Notes: generated by a model from the sequence alone, not told the origin. 64,000 bases of DNA from Mangrovimicrobium sp033283265 (GCA_033283265.1 JAWMQN010000001.1:1612001-1676000), one strand, 5' to 3'. Shown: positions 16,005 through 25,605, numbered from the stretch's first letter. Program-made: numbers and translations.

Positions 16005-17365
16005 TGCTCTATCTCCTGCTGCCCGCCGCCCAGTGCGGCCACGGTTCCCTCACGTTCCACAACAAATGCGGGGAGTGCCTCGATCCGGTATTGCAGGGAT
16101 ATAGCGGTATTTTCTCCGGTCACCGGGTCGGGAAACGCATCGGCATTGGCCTTCAGCGCCTGGTAGGCCCCGTGACAGGTGTGGCCGAGCACGAAGGCCG
16201 CGCCGTTGGCGGAACCCGCCCGCAAGCGCAGGGGGGCCTGCTCACCGGTGACCAGCACCCCGGAGCGGAAGGCGAAGGCGGAGTCGTAGAGTGCTTCCAC
16301 CGGCATGTAACCGGCGAGATAGCCGCTCATTTTGCCCTGTCCGTCGATGCTCACCTGCAGCCGGGCGGCGCGCAGGGGCCGCTCGGTGTACATGCTGTTG
16401 GTCTCGTTCTGGAAGCCCGCATCCACGGGTTCGGTGGTCAGCACGCCGTCGACTATTTTTCCCGTGGTAGTGGCGCGATAGCGCGGCTCGATTTTCGGCG
16501 AATAGGTGGCGTAGTCGAGCGGCTGGCGTGCAGGACTCAGGCGGATCGGGTCCGCGCTGGCGTAGAAATGCACGGTCACGGCGTCGTCATTGCGGATGTC
16601 GTCAACGCCCTCCAGTTCGAACAGGATGCCCCAGGAGCCGGTGAGCATGGCGATATTGAAGCCGTTGGACTGGCCGTTGGACTGGTAGGAGCGGCTGCAG
16701 CCGACCACCCGGTACCACTGGTTGTCGACGCCCGCGCCACCTTCCATGCCGGGGAAGTCCTCGGCGCTGTTCTCACCGTCGAGATCGATGCCCCAGACGG
16801 GCACGTCGGAGCCTTCGACAATCTTGTAGTACGGATCGGGCTCGGCCACTTCGGGGTTCATGCACAGGTCCTGGCCCTCGGGGCTGGTGCCGAGCGCTCT
16901 CGACGCCGCGCGCATACGGTCGAGGTAGTCCTGGTCGCCTTCGCCGGGGCGCTGCTTGCCTTCGGGGGTGAGCTGGTGGATTTCCACGAGGTTGAGCGGG
17001 GTGCCGTGGGGGCAGGCGCCGTTTTCGCTGAAGTCCTCGGCGAGGGCGTATTCGATGTAGGAGACAATGAAGCCGGCTTTGCCGTCGCGGAGGAAGGCGG
17101 GGTCTGCGTATGCCAACCGGGAGGGTAGTGCCAGCAGAACCAGTGCACTGATCAGGTACCACGCGGCAACAACGAGTCCCTTGCCCCGGGAACACGCCAA
17201 AAAGCGTACATGCCCGAAAAAGAGGGGCAAGCTCTCCATGTACAGGCTCAGTCGGCGATGCTTTTGTAAACAAAGAGCTGTCGCCTCATGGTTCCCGTGG
17301 CAAGGGACTCGTTGCTGCCGCTCCGAATTCGTGACAATGGCGCTTTTATCAGGAGTGCTCATCAA
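16001..17365 (-). CDS. Exported protein of unknown function in the cytochrome/DUF1592 operon
   Basis: 454 residues from the ATG at 17365, which overlaps the cytochrome gene stop by 4 bases. A signal-peptide-like hydrophobic stretch (VVAAWYLISALVLLALPSRLAYA) sits only at about 66-88, so translation may really begin at an internal ATG near residue 43; the overlapping start would then serve coupling. The mature part has even cysteine spacing (GACPHG, DLCMNP, VGCSRSYQ, GHTCHG), including a non-heme TCHG sequence. I recognise no domain. The 4-base overlap to the DUF1592 gene shows it belongs to the module. Confidence 0.75.
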   Translation of the reverse strand: MMSTPDKSAIVTNSERQQRVPCHGNHEATALCLQKHRRLSLYMESLPLFFGHVRFLACSRGKGLVVAAWYLISALVLLALPSRLAYADPAFLRDGKAGFIVSYIEYALAEDFSENGACPHGTPLNLVEIHQLTPEGKQRPGEGDQDYLDRMRAASRALGTSPEGQDLCMNPEVAEPDPYYKIVEGSDVPVWGIDLDGENSAEDFPGMEGGAGVDNQWYRVVGCSRSYQSNGQSNGFNIAMLTGSWGILFELEGVDDIRNDDAVTVHFYASADPIRLSPARQPLDYATYSPKIEPRYRATTTGKIVDGVLTTEPVDAGFQNETNSMYTERPLRAARLQVSIDGQGKMSGYLAGYMPVEALYDSAFAFRSGVLVTGEQAPLRLRAGSANGAAFVLGHTCHGAYQALKANADAFPDPVTGENTAISLQYRIEALPAFVVEREGTVAALGGGQQEIEQ

Positions 17366-18633
17366 CGCTGTCCCTCTACTTCACCCGGCGTCACCGCCCC
17401 GGCACCGTTACCGAACTCTTCTCGTACGTAGCTCGCCACCGCCGCAATATCCGCATTCGACAAACGCTTGCCGAACATCTTCATCTTGCTGCGGTCGGTC
17501 ACCAGCCGCTGTGGCAGGTGCGGCCCGTAGAGAATCACATTGAGCAGGGACGCGGGATCGCTGGCCTGCACGATGGGATTGCCGAGCAGTGACACCCCCA
17601 GGCCCGCGTCGCCCTCGCCCGAGGGCAGGTGGCAGGAGCCGCAGTGCACGGTGTACACGACTTCGCCCTCGGCGAGGGTGTCATGGTCGGGCCGCGGGCC
17701 TTTGGGCTGGGCCCTGGCGGGCAGGCTCTTCAGGTACACCGCCATCGCCTGCAGATCCTCGTCGCTCAGCTGGCTGGTGGAGTTCATCACCACTTCGCGC
17801 ATCGGGCCGTGGACGATGGCGTTGCCGCTGATGCCGTCGCGCAGGTAATCGACGATGTCCGCCTCGCTCCAGGCGGCCAGGCCGGCTTCGTGGCCGGTGA
17901 GGTTGACCCCGGACCAGGGGCGGTAGTAGCCGAAGCGCACGCGGTCGAGGTAGCTGCCGCCGGTCAGTGCCAGCGACTCGTTTTCCGCACCGAGTGCGTT
18001 GCGCGGCGTGTGGCAGGCGCCGCAGTGGCCGGCGGCCTCGACAAGGTAGGCGCCGCGGTTCCATTGTTCCGACTGCGCGTCCTCGGGCCGGAAGGCGGCG
18101 GGGTCGTGGTAGAGGGCTTTCCAGCCGGCGAGCAGTGCCCGCTGGTTGTAGGGGAAGGCGAGTTCGTTTTCCGGCGCGGCCTGTTCCACCGGCTCGATGG
18201 TTTGCAGGTAGAGGTAGAGGGAGGCGATGTCCGCGTCGCTCAGCTTGGCGAAGTCGGTATAGGGAAAGGCCGGGTAGAGATGGCTGCCGTCCGGCCGCAC
18301 ACCGTGTTTCATCGAGGCGTGGAAGTCCTCGAAGCTCCACTTGCCGATACCGGTGTTCGGGTCCGGGGTGATGTTGGTGGAGTAGAGCACGCCGAAGGGC
18401 GTGTGGAACGGCAGGCCACCGGCGTAGGCCGCAGCGTCCTCGACCGTGTGGCAGGTCTGGCAGTTGCCGGCTTTGGCAAGGTAGGCGCCCTGCTCCACCG
18501 TGGCGGCATACTCGGTCAACGGCAGCGGTGCCACCCTGTCGCCGCTGGCGATGTAGCCGTAGGCCAGGGCGGCGCAAGCGCTGGCCAGCAGCAGCGCGGC
18601 AGCGCGCCACAGGATGCGCGGTGCGGGAATCAT
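17362..18633 (-). CDS. Tri-heme cytochrome c, alcohol dehydrogenase cytochrome-subunit-like
   Basis: Exported electron-transfer protein of 423 residues. The N-terminal hydrophobic segment (7-29) is a signal or anchor. Three CxxCH heme motifs lie at 58-62 (CQTCH), 204-208 (CGACH) and 331-335 (CGSCH), each in its own mono-heme domain, as in membrane-bound alcohol/gluconate dehydrogenase cytochrome subunits. No dehydrogenase large subunit is adjacent; instead it heads an operon with an unknown protein, a DUF1592 lipoprotein with a further heme motif, and a DUF1552 protein. It probably passes electrons from that module to the respiratory chain. Confidence 0.92.
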   Translation of the reverse strand: MIPAPRILWRAAALLLASACAALAYGYIASGDRVAPLPLTEYAATVEQGAYLAKAGNCQTCHTVEDAAAYAGGLPFHTPFGVLYSTNITPDPNTGIGKWSFEDFHASMKHGVRPDGSHLYPAFPYTDFAKLSDADIASLYLYLQTIEPVEQAAPENELAFPYNQRALLAGWKALYHDPAAFRPEDAQSEQWNRGAYLVEAAGHCGACHTPRNALGAENESLALTGGSYLDRVRFGYYRPWSGVNLTGHEAGLAAWSEADIVDYLRDGISGNAIVHGPMREVVMNSTSQLSDEDLQAMAVYLKSLPARAQPKGPRPDHDTLAEGEVVYTVHCGSCHLPSGEGDAGLGVSLLGNPIVQASDPASLLNVILYGPHLPQRLVTDRSKMKMFGKRLSNADIAAVASYVREEFGNGAGAVTPGEVEGQR

Positions 18634-18959
18634 GGGCGGCGGGCCTCGGCCCGCGCAGGAATGGCCTGTAACAGTCTGACGGGCACCAGTAGATAGCCTC
18701 TTCGCCGTTATTGCTTTTGTCGAGGCTGCTATGAAAACCCGCGAAGCTGAAATGAACCTGAAGCAGTGCGGGGCTTGCTCGGGCCTTCCCTCTACCCGGC
18801 ATCCCCTGCTACCGGGCCGCCCCGGCTGAAGGCGCTACTGGCAGTGCGCAGCCGGCAGTCACGTTCTGCTGTGGCAGGATGCGCGAAATCAGCATTCCGG
18901 GCTTCCTGCGATCCAGGTTTTTGCGGCCCAGCTCCGCGTTGTCGAGCTTATAGCGGCGC
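18634..18959. other. Intergenic region, no gene recognised
   Basis: 326 bases between the cytochrome operon start and the end of the lactate dehydrogenase gene, both on the minus strand. It should hold the promoter of the cytochrome operon. I see no convincing promoter hexamers, tRNA or repeat. Short plus-strand frames here look like noise. Confidence 0.4.
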
Positions 18960-20117
18960 TCAACGAAGCTCGCGCAGGTGCTCCGGCCGCAGGTCGTTGA
19001 CGTCGGCCACCCCGAGCAGGGCGAGCGAACGCTCCAGTTCCGCTTTCAGCAGTTCCAGCGCCCGCTCCACCCCGGCCTGGCCGCCAGCGGCGAGGCCGTA
19101 GAGATAACCGCGGCCGATGGAGCAGAAGTCCGCGCCGCGGGCGAGGGCCTTGATGACGTGGGTGCCGCGGCGGATGCCGCCGTCGACGATCAGCTCCAGC
19201 TGGTCGCCGACCGCCTCGCGCATGTCCTCCACGCAGTCGAAGGGCGCCGGCGCGCCGTCCAGTTGCCGGCCGCCGTGGTTGGAGATCATCACCCCGCTGG
19301 CGCCGATCTCCAGCGCACGCTTGGCATCAGCCGCCGACTGCAGGCCCTTGACCAGGAAGGGTCCGTCCCACTGTTCCACCAGCCAGGCGGCATCGTCCCA
19401 GGTGACGCTGCGGTCGAACTGGGAGTTCACGTAATCGATCAGCCCCATGGCGCCGCCGCCCAGCGCGTCGACCCGGTGGGCGACGTTGGCGAGGCGGAAA
19501 TCGGGGTCTTTCAACATGTTCAGCCACCACTCGACACTGCTGGCGTAGCTGAAAAAATTGCCAACACTGGTGATACGCGGCGGCATGGTCATGCCGTTGA
19601 CGAGATCGCGCTCGCGGTTGCCCGCCACCATGGTGTCCACGGTCAGGCACAGGGCGTGGTAGCCGCTGGCCTTGCAGCGCTGTACGAACTCGCGGGTCAG
19701 CTCGCGATCCTTGAGAATGTAGATCTGGAACATCTTCGGCCCGGGGGTTGCGGCGGCCACGTCCTCGAGGCTGGTGGTGGACAGGGTAGAGAGGCTGTAG
19801 AGGGTGCCGAACTTGTCCGCCGCCCGGCAGGCACCCAGTTCCTTCTCGTGGTGGAAAAGACGCGACATGCCGGTCGGTGAGAGGAAGAGAGGCAGGTCCA
19901 GTTCCAGTCCCATGACTTTTTTGCGCAGGTTGATCGCGGAAATATCCCGCAGGTACTCCGGCATCAGCTCGCAGTCGTCGAAGGCGCTGGTATTGCGCCG
20001 CAGGGTCCATTCGTCGTCGGCACCGCCGTCGATGTAGTGGAACATCGGCGCGGGCAGCTTGCGCTTTGCGCGACGGCGCAGGTCGCCGATGTTGTAGCAT
20101 TTTTTCAGTGCGGGCAC
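18960..20117 (-). CDS. lldD: FMN-dependent L-lactate dehydrogenase (LldD-like)
   Basis: 385 residues of the alpha-hydroxy-acid oxidase TIM-barrel family. FMN and catalytic motifs are seen: FHYIDGGADDEWT near the N-terminus, FLSPTGMSRLFH, LTVDTMVAGNRERD, and the catalytic-histidine signature SNHGGRQLDG followed by VDGGIRRGTHVIKALARGA. The GTG at 20117 is taken as start because GGGGAG lies 6 bases upstream; the longer frame to 20174 would run into the kinase gene. In this cluster it would oxidise the L-lactate made from L-lactaldehyde by the RhaW domain to pyruvate, feeding quinone. L-lactate as substrate is inferred from family and pathway. Confidence 0.85.
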   Translation of the reverse strand: MPALKKCYNIGDLRRRAKRKLPAPMFHYIDGGADDEWTLRRNTSAFDDCELMPEYLRDISAINLRKKVMGLELDLPLFLSPTGMSRLFHHEKELGACRAADKFGTLYSLSTLSTTSLEDVAAATPGPKMFQIYILKDRELTREFVQRCKASGYHALCLTVDTMVAGNRERDLVNGMTMPPRITSVGNFFSYASSVEWWLNMLKDPDFRLANVAHRVDALGGGAMGLIDYVNSQFDRSVTWDDAAWLVEQWDGPFLVKGLQSAADAKRALEIGASGVMISNHGGRQLDGAPAPFDCVEDMREAVGDQLELIVDGGIRRGTHVIKALARGADFCSIGRGYLYGLAAGGQAGVERALELLKAELERSLALLGVADVNDLRPEHLRELR

Positions 20118-20142
20118 GGTATCTCCCCAGGCGTTTTCCGGT

Positions 20143-21549
20143 TCATTGAAGCTCACTCTGCCGCTGTTCCACACGCCGCCGCCACTGTTCGCGATAGGCC
20201 GGCAGGCTCCTGATTCTGGTTGCAGCTACCGGCTGCATGGCTTCCAGGCGCGGCGGCTGCTGCCAGTTCGCCAGCATGGCCGCGCCCTGTACCGTGCCGG
20301 TGACGTCAGCGGAGCGCAGCACCCTTTGCGGCGCGCGCAACTGGGCCAGCAGCGCACAGAGTGTCGGGTTTTTCAGGAAGGCACCGCCGACGATGACATC
20401 ACCGGAAGAGGCGACCAGGTCCAGCTGGTAGTCGAGTATCAGGGCGCAGTAGAGACTGGCGAGGGCCGCGGGCACCGTGGTGGACTTCACATAGCCCTGG
20501 ACAGACGGGCGCTGACCGCCGAACGGGCCGCAGCCCGGTTGCCAGGCGGGCAGGCAGAAAAGATCCGCCGCAATGACGTCCGCGACGTCAGCAGCGGTGA
20601 AAGGCGCGTCGGTCGCTCCGCCCAGGTGCTCGCACACCGACTGGTATTCCCGCCCACCCATGAAGCGCGAACAGACAAAGGGCTCTCCGAAGACGTCGAC
20701 ATTGGCGAGCATGTCCCGGCCGTCGAGCAGGCGCTCCTGGCCGGCGCTGGAATCCATCACGATGGACCAGGTACCAGTGGAGACCACGCTGAAGGGCAGG
20801 TCGGGCAAACCCCTGCGGTAGCGCAGGTAACTGGCGTTGCTGTCGTGCACGCCGACGTAGACTGCGCAGTCACTGGCCAGCCCGGTGTGCGCCACGATGT
20901 CCGCCCGCAGTCTCCCCGCACAATCCCAGGCGTGTGCCAGGGGCGGCAGCTTCGCCGCCCAGCCCCGCGCGGTTGCCAGCGTCGAGTAACGCTTCTGCCA
21001 GGGGAACCACAGGTCGGTGTGGCAGCCCAGGGAGCTGACTTCGCTGACCCGCTCGCCACACAGGCGCCAGACCCAGTACTGCGGGTACAGCAGGATATCC
21101 GTGGCTGAATCGAAGGCATCGGCAAAGCCCGCTTCCAGCCAGGCCAGCTGGCGCCCCAGATTGAGTCCCGCGGGGAGCCCCGGCGAGCCGGTATCGGCAA
21201 AGGCGGGCCGCTGTGCCTCGTAGCGCTCACTGATCGACTCGATGCCCGCGTACTCGTAATCCAGCACCGGCAGCACCAGCCCGTCACCTCCGCGGGCCCG
21301 GTCCACCAGGGCCGCGGCGGCGCCGTGGGTCGTCACGGTGATCGTGTCTACCGGCTGCAGCCGGTTGAAGTCGCTGAGGCAGCCAAGCAGGAACTGCCAG
21401 ATGGCATCGGTATCGAAGTGCGGGTAAGCGCCGTCCCTGACTACCCGGTTGACGGTTTCGCGCACTGCCAGGGAGCGACCCCCGGCATCGAGCAGGTGGG
21501 CCTTGATGTGGGTCTTGCCAATATCAAGGATGAAACTGTGCTGGTTCAC
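20143..21549 (-). CDS. rhaB: FGGY-family sugar kinase, probable L-rhamnulokinase
   Basis: 468 residues. FGGY/hexokinase-type ATP fold with N-terminal phosphate loop FILDIGKTHIKAHLLDAGG and C-terminal adenosine motif GDVIVGGAFLKNP. Other landmarks are TTHGAAAAL and VVSTGTWSIVMD. It is closer to the fuculokinase/rhamnulokinase branch than to glycerol kinases. The pathway role is inferred: isomerase RhaI and the RhaEW aldolase fusion lie in the same cluster and need rhamnulose 1-phosphate. GTG start at 21549, 20 bases below the permease stop, so permease-kinase-dehydrogenase form one minus-strand operon. Confidence 0.8.
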   Translation of the reverse strand: MNQHSFILDIGKTHIKAHLLDAGGRSLAVRETVNRVVRDGAYPHFDTDAIWQFLLGCLSDFNRLQPVDTITVTTHGAAAALVDRARGGDGLVLPVLDYEYAGIESISERYEAQRPAFADTGSPGLPAGLNLGRQLAWLEAGFADAFDSATDILLYPQYWVWRLCGERVSEVSSLGCHTDLWFPWQKRYSTLATARGWAAKLPPLAHAWDCAGRLRADIVAHTGLASDCAVYVGVHDSNASYLRYRRGLPDLPFSVVSTGTWSIVMDSSAGQERLLDGRDMLANVDVFGEPFVCSRFMGGREYQSVCEHLGGATDAPFTAADVADVIAADLFCLPAWQPGCGPFGGQRPSVQGYVKSTTVPAALASLYCALILDYQLDLVASSGDVIVGGAFLKNPTLCALLAQLRAPQRVLRSADVTGTVQGAAMLANWQQPPRLEAMQPVAATRIRSLPAYREQWRRRVEQRQSELQ

Positions 21550-21568
21550 GCTCGTACCCGTCCCGGCC

Positions 21569-23221
21569 CTACGCCTGGCGCCGCCCCCTGGCTTCCCGGC
21601 TCACCACCCAGAGGATAGCCGCAATGAAGTACACCAGCGTGGGCAGCCACAACCAGCCGCGAAACTGCGCCAGGTCGCCGCTGGTAAAGGCCTGCAAGGC
21701 CATCACGGCGCAGGCCGCGAGCGCCAGCAGGGCAACAATTGCGGGCGCGCTGCGCAAACCGGCGCCGGCGCCTGGTTCCTCCGCCACAGCTGCGGCCGCA
21801 CTCGCCAGAAACTTGGCTTCAGCCGACTTGCGCTGCGTTTCCGCAGCGGCATCGGCCGCCGCTTCGGGATAGTCCTGCCGGGCACCCATGGCGCCCGCGA
21901 GCACAATGTAGCCCAGCGTCGCGGTAATCCACGCCGGCAGCAAGAGGAAGAACAGGTGCAGCCCCGCCTGGTTGAGGCCGAATGCGACGGCCAGCGCGAG
22001 CGCCCAGGAAGCCACCGCCGGCAGGTTGGTGCTCTGGCCGCGGTAATGGGACCAGTAGCGGGTAAAGCCGAGCCGCGGGAAGAGCCAGTGTTCGGTGACG
22101 ATGACCGCGCCAATGGGCGCCAGGATCAGCCCCATCAGGCCGACGAAATCCATCAGCCGGGAAAACACGAAGGGGAAACAGGCGATCACCGTGGTCACCG
22201 CGCCGACCAGCGCGGTGACCAGCGCGCGGTTCCAGCTCGGCCGGAGCGAGTGAAATGCCAGCCCCGCCCGGTAGATGGTGGGGTTGGAGGTGGTCCAGCC
22301 GGCGATGATGACCGCCAGGATGCCCGCCGCCCCCAGTGCCTCGTAGGCCACGCCGCCCGCATCCAGCTGGCCGATGGACTGGCCCAGCAAGAGGGCGGCC
22401 CCGGCGCCCATCACCCCGGCGCAGACCCAGGCCAGGTAGTGGCCGATAAACATGCCGAGGACGGAGAAGTAACCGTACTGGTAGCGTTTCGCATAGCGCA
22501 GCACGGTCATGTCGGACAGCCCCCCGTGCATGGCGAGATTGCAGATCCAGGCGAAGGCCGCCACGTGCCAGGCGGTGAACTCGGAATTGTCGCCACGCCA
22601 GATGAAGCTTGCCGCCACTTCGCGGAAGCCGGCGCCCTCCCCCAGTTCCGCCCGCAACAGCGGGTACATGGACAGCGCACCGGCGATAAACATCAGGATC
22701 ATCCACGGCGCACACACTTCGGCGAACTGGGCCACCCGGCGAAAACCCTTGATGGCAATGGCGACGACAACGGCGCCCACCGCCATGGCCACCAGAACAA
22801 AGCGCCAGTCGCTGGGATACCAGTGCACCTGGGCGGGAATGTCGAACAGGATACGCACCGCCGAGGCGGACACGGTGATCATGGTGCCGGCGAGAATGCA
22901 GAACAGGATGCCGTTGACCACGCTGTAGATGCGGATCGTGCCGGGCCCGGCAATCCGCTGCAGGTAGGCGTAGAGGGTCAGGCGGGTATCCACCGCGATC
23001 GGCGCGCAGACAAAGGTCCAGCTCAACACCGCCAGCAGGTTGCCCCAGAGCAGGCCCCAGAAGATGTCCGCGGTGCTGACCCCCCAGGCGACGAACATCG
23101 CGCCGATCACGAATTCGGTACCGGCTACGTGTTCTCCGGCAAAGCTGGCGGCAAAGTAGCGGGCGGGTTGCAGTTTGTCAGCGGTGACCGGCGTCGTCTC
23201 GAACTCGGCGGTGTCGGACAT
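21569..23221 (-). CDS. NCS1-type permease, candidate L-rhamnose transporter
   Basis: 550 residues with about 12-14 hydrophobic segments. The sequence pattern (FIGAMFVAWGVSTADIFWGLLWGNLLAVLSW, GWTTSNPTIYRAG) resembles nucleobase:cation symporter-1 proteins, normally carriers of cytosine, allantoin or hydantoins. Its location inside a complete rhamnose pathway, upstream of and close to the kinase and divergent from rhaEW, argues for a sugar substrate. A hydrophilic loop of about 50 Ala/Glu-rich residues (440-490) separates the last helices, an uncommon trait. No other rhamnose transporter gene is in the cluster. Confidence 0.75.
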   Translation of the reverse strand: MSDTAEFETTPVTADKLQPARYFAASFAGEHVAGTEFVIGAMFVAWGVSTADIFWGLLWGNLLAVLSWTFVCAPIAVDTRLTLYAYLQRIAGPGTIRIYSVVNGILFCILAGTMITVSASAVRILFDIPAQVHWYPSDWRFVLVAMAVGAVVVAIAIKGFRRVAQFAEVCAPWMILMFIAGALSMYPLLRAELGEGAGFREVAASFIWRGDNSEFTAWHVAAFAWICNLAMHGGLSDMTVLRYAKRYQYGYFSVLGMFIGHYLAWVCAGVMGAGAALLLGQSIGQLDAGGVAYEALGAAGILAVIIAGWTTSNPTIYRAGLAFHSLRPSWNRALVTALVGAVTTVIACFPFVFSRLMDFVGLMGLILAPIGAVIVTEHWLFPRLGFTRYWSHYRGQSTNLPAVASWALALAVAFGLNQAGLHLFFLLLPAWITATLGYIVLAGAMGARQDYPEAAADAAAETQRKSAEAKFLASAAAAVAEEPGAGAGLRSAPAIVALLALAACAVMALQAFTSGDLAQFRGWLWLPTLVYFIAAILWVVSREARGRRQA

Positions 23222-23339
23222 GAAGGCTCTCCAGAGCTGTGGGCGCGATCTGTGCCGCCACCCTGATTATTTTTGAAGGTTTACCCGCGGGAGATAGTAC
23301 CCATCAATCGCATATTTCGCAATATTTGCCTTTTTCAAT

Positions 23340-23380
23340 CATTTGAATCTGACCTAACAAGCATTTACAATCATTTACAA
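23340..23380. promoter_or_regulatory. Direct-repeat operator candidate between rhamnose operons
   Basis: CATTTACAA occurs at 23362-23370 and 23372-23380 (10-bp period), and a related CATTTGAAT at 23340-23348, 22 bp before the first. The region 23300-23390 is AT-rich and lies between the divergent permease and rhaEW genes. DeoR-family regulators commonly bind such helically phased repeats; the DeoR gene at 26980 is the likely binder. Confidence 0.4.
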
Positions 23381-23456
23381 GCATAACAACGCTGGCCGTC
23401 CACGCACTCCTGCGCCCGCCGGCATCCGACAAGACTACTGTAGAAGAGTACCCGCC

Positions 23457-25556
23457 ATGGCCCAACGCCTGCCCATACTGTGGGATGACCACCACGCCGC
23501 CAGCCTCTGTGAAGAGGAACTGCTCCAGTACCGCTCGAACCTGCTCGGCTCGGACCTGCGCATCACCAACTACGGCGGTGGCAATACCTCCGCCAAGCTG
23601 CGCCAGCGCGACCCGCTGAGCGGCGAATCGGTGGAAGTGCTGTGGGTGAAAGGCTCCGGGGGCGACCTGGGCTCCATACGGCTGGACGGCTTCGCCACCC
23701 TCTACATGGACAAACTGCAGCAGCTCAAAAACCTCTACCGCGGGCTCGAAGAAGAAGACGAGATGGTGGGCTACCTGCCGCACTGCACCTTCAACCTGAA
23801 CAGCCGCGCGGCGAGTATCGATACCCCGCTGCACGCCTACATCCCCCACCCCCACGTCGACCACATGCACCCGGACGCGGTCATCGCCATCGCCTGTACC
23901 CGCAACAGCCGGCAGCTGACCGAGGAGATTTTCGGCGGCGAGCTGGGCTGGCTGCCCTGGCAGCGCCCGGGCTACGACCTCGGCCTGAAACTGGAAGCCC
24001 TGTGCGTCGAGAAGCCGCAGCTCAAGGGCATCGTGCTCGAGGGCCACGGCCTGTTCACCTGGGGCGAGAGCGCCAGGGCCTGCTACCTGAATACCCTCGC
24101 GGTCATCGAGCGCGCCGCCGGCTGGCTGGCCGAGCACAACCGCCAGCCCGCATTCGGCGGCCCGGCGCGCCCCGGGCAACTGGCCGAGGTCGAGAGCGCC
24201 CGCATCGCCGCCCGCCTGATGCCGCTGATCCGCGGCCGCACCAGCGCCGGCCAGCGCCAGGTCGGCCACTTCAACTGCAGCCCGGAGGTACTCGAGTTCG
24301 TCAACGCCCGGGACCTGCTGCCACTGGCGGCGCTCGGCACCTCCTGCCCCGACCACTTCCTGCGCACCAAGATCCGCCCGCTGGTGCTCGACTTCGACCC
24401 GGATGCCAGCGACCTCGAGGCGGAACTGGAGCGCTGTGTCGCCGCGCTCGACAGCCAGCTGGACGCCTACCGTGCGGAGTACGCCGCCTATTACGCTCGC
24501 TGCAGGCACGCGGACAGCCCGGCCATCCGCGACGCCAACCCGGTGGTCTACCTGGTGCCCGGCGTTGGCATGATCACCTTCGCCAGGGACAAGGCCACCG
24601 CCCGCATCGCCGGCGAGTTTTACATCAACGCCATCAACGTGATGCGCGAAGCCAACGGTGTCGACGAGTACATCGGCCTGCCGGAGCAGGAAGCCTTCGA
24701 TATCGAATACTGGCTGCTGGAAGAAGCGAAGCTGCAGCGCATGCCGAAGCCGAAAGCACTGGCGGGGCGCGTCGCCTTCATCACCGGCGGCGCCGGGGGC
24801 ATCGGCCGGGCCACCGCGGTGCGCCTGCTGCAGGAAGGCGCCTGCGTGATGCTGGCCGATATCAACGCGGAAGCACTGGCTGAAACGGAACAGGCCCTGG
24901 CGGAAAAATTCAGCGCGGATGTGGTGGCCAGCACCCTGTGTGACGTCACCGACGAAACCGCCGTTGTCGCCGCCGCGCAGCGCAGCGCACTGGCCTTCGG
25001 CGGGCTCGACATCCTGGTCTCGAACGCCGGCCTCGCCAGCGCGGCGCCGCTGGACGAGACTTCACTCGAGCTGTGGAACACCAACATGGGCGTCCTCGCC
25101 ACCGGCTACTTCCTGGTCAGCCGGGAAATGTTCAAGCTGATGAAAGCCCAGGGCACCGGCGGCGCCGTGGTCTTCGTCGCCAGCAAGAACGGCCTGGTGG
25201 CCTCCCCCAACGCCTCCGCCTACTGCACCGCCAAGGCGGCGGAAATCCAGCTGGCCCGTGCAGTAGCCCTGGAAGGCGCGCCGCTGGGAATCCGCTGCAA
25301 CGTGGTCAACCCGGATGCCGTCCTGCGCGGCTCGCGCATCTGGAGCGGCAAATGGCGGGAGGAGCGCGCTGCCGCCTACAACATGCGCGAGGACGAACTG
25401 GAGGCCCACTACCGGGAGCGCAGCCTGCTCAAGCGCAACGTCTTTCCGGAGGACATCGCCGAGGCAGTCTATTTCCTCGCCGCGGATGTATCATCCAAGT
25501 CCACCGGCAACATCATCAACGTGGACGCCGGACACGCGCCCTCCTTCACCCGCTGA
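23457..25556 (+). CDS. rhaEW: Bifunctional L-rhamnulose-1-phosphate aldolase / L-lactaldehyde dehydrogenase (RhaEW)
   Basis: 699-residue fusion. Residues 1 to about 430 form a class II aldolase domain: NYGGGNTSAKL, metal-binding HPHVDHMHPD and ELGWLPW. Residues about 436-699 form a short-chain dehydrogenase with the NAD site TGGAGGIGRA and a catalytic YCTAK. This matches the RhaEW architecture described in Bacillus and others, where the aldolase yields dihydroxyacetone phosphate and L-lactaldehyde and the second domain oxidises the aldehyde to L-lactate. The lldD gene in the cluster then supplies the next step. It is followed after 49 bases by rhaI. Confidence 0.92.
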   Translation: MAQRLPILWDDHHAASLCEEELLQYRSNLLGSDLRITNYGGGNTSAKLRQRDPLSGESVEVLWVKGSGGDLGSIRLDGFATLYMDKLQQLKNLYRGLEEEDEMVGYLPHCTFNLNSRAASIDTPLHAYIPHPHVDHMHPDAVIAIACTRNSRQLTEEIFGGELGWLPWQRPGYDLGLKLEALCVEKPQLKGIVLEGHGLFTWGESARACYLNTLAVIERAAGWLAEHNRQPAFGGPARPGQLAEVESARIAARLMPLIRGRTSAGQRQVGHFNCSPEVLEFVNARDLLPLAALGTSCPDHFLRTKIRPLVLDFDPDASDLEAELERCVAALDSQLDAYRAEYAAYYARCRHADSPAIRDANPVVYLVPGVGMITFARDKATARIAGEFYINAINVMREANGVDEYIGLPEQEAFDIEYWLLEEAKLQRMPKPKALAGRVAFITGGAGGIGRATAVRLLQEGACVMLADINAEALAETEQALAEKFSADVVASTLCDVTDETAVVAAAQRSALAFGGLDILVSNAGLASAAPLDETSLELWNTNMGVLATGYFLVSREMFKLMKAQGTGGAVVFVASKNGLVASPNASAYCTAKAAEIQLARAVALEGAPLGIRCNVVNPDAVLRGSRIWSGKWREERAAAYNMREDELEAHYRERSLLKRNVFPEDIAEAVYFLAADVSSKSTGNIINVDAGHAPSFTR

Positions 25557-25605
25557 GCCCCCTGAACCAGCGTCGACAAAACGAGATAATTGCAGGTAAA
25601 CCGCC

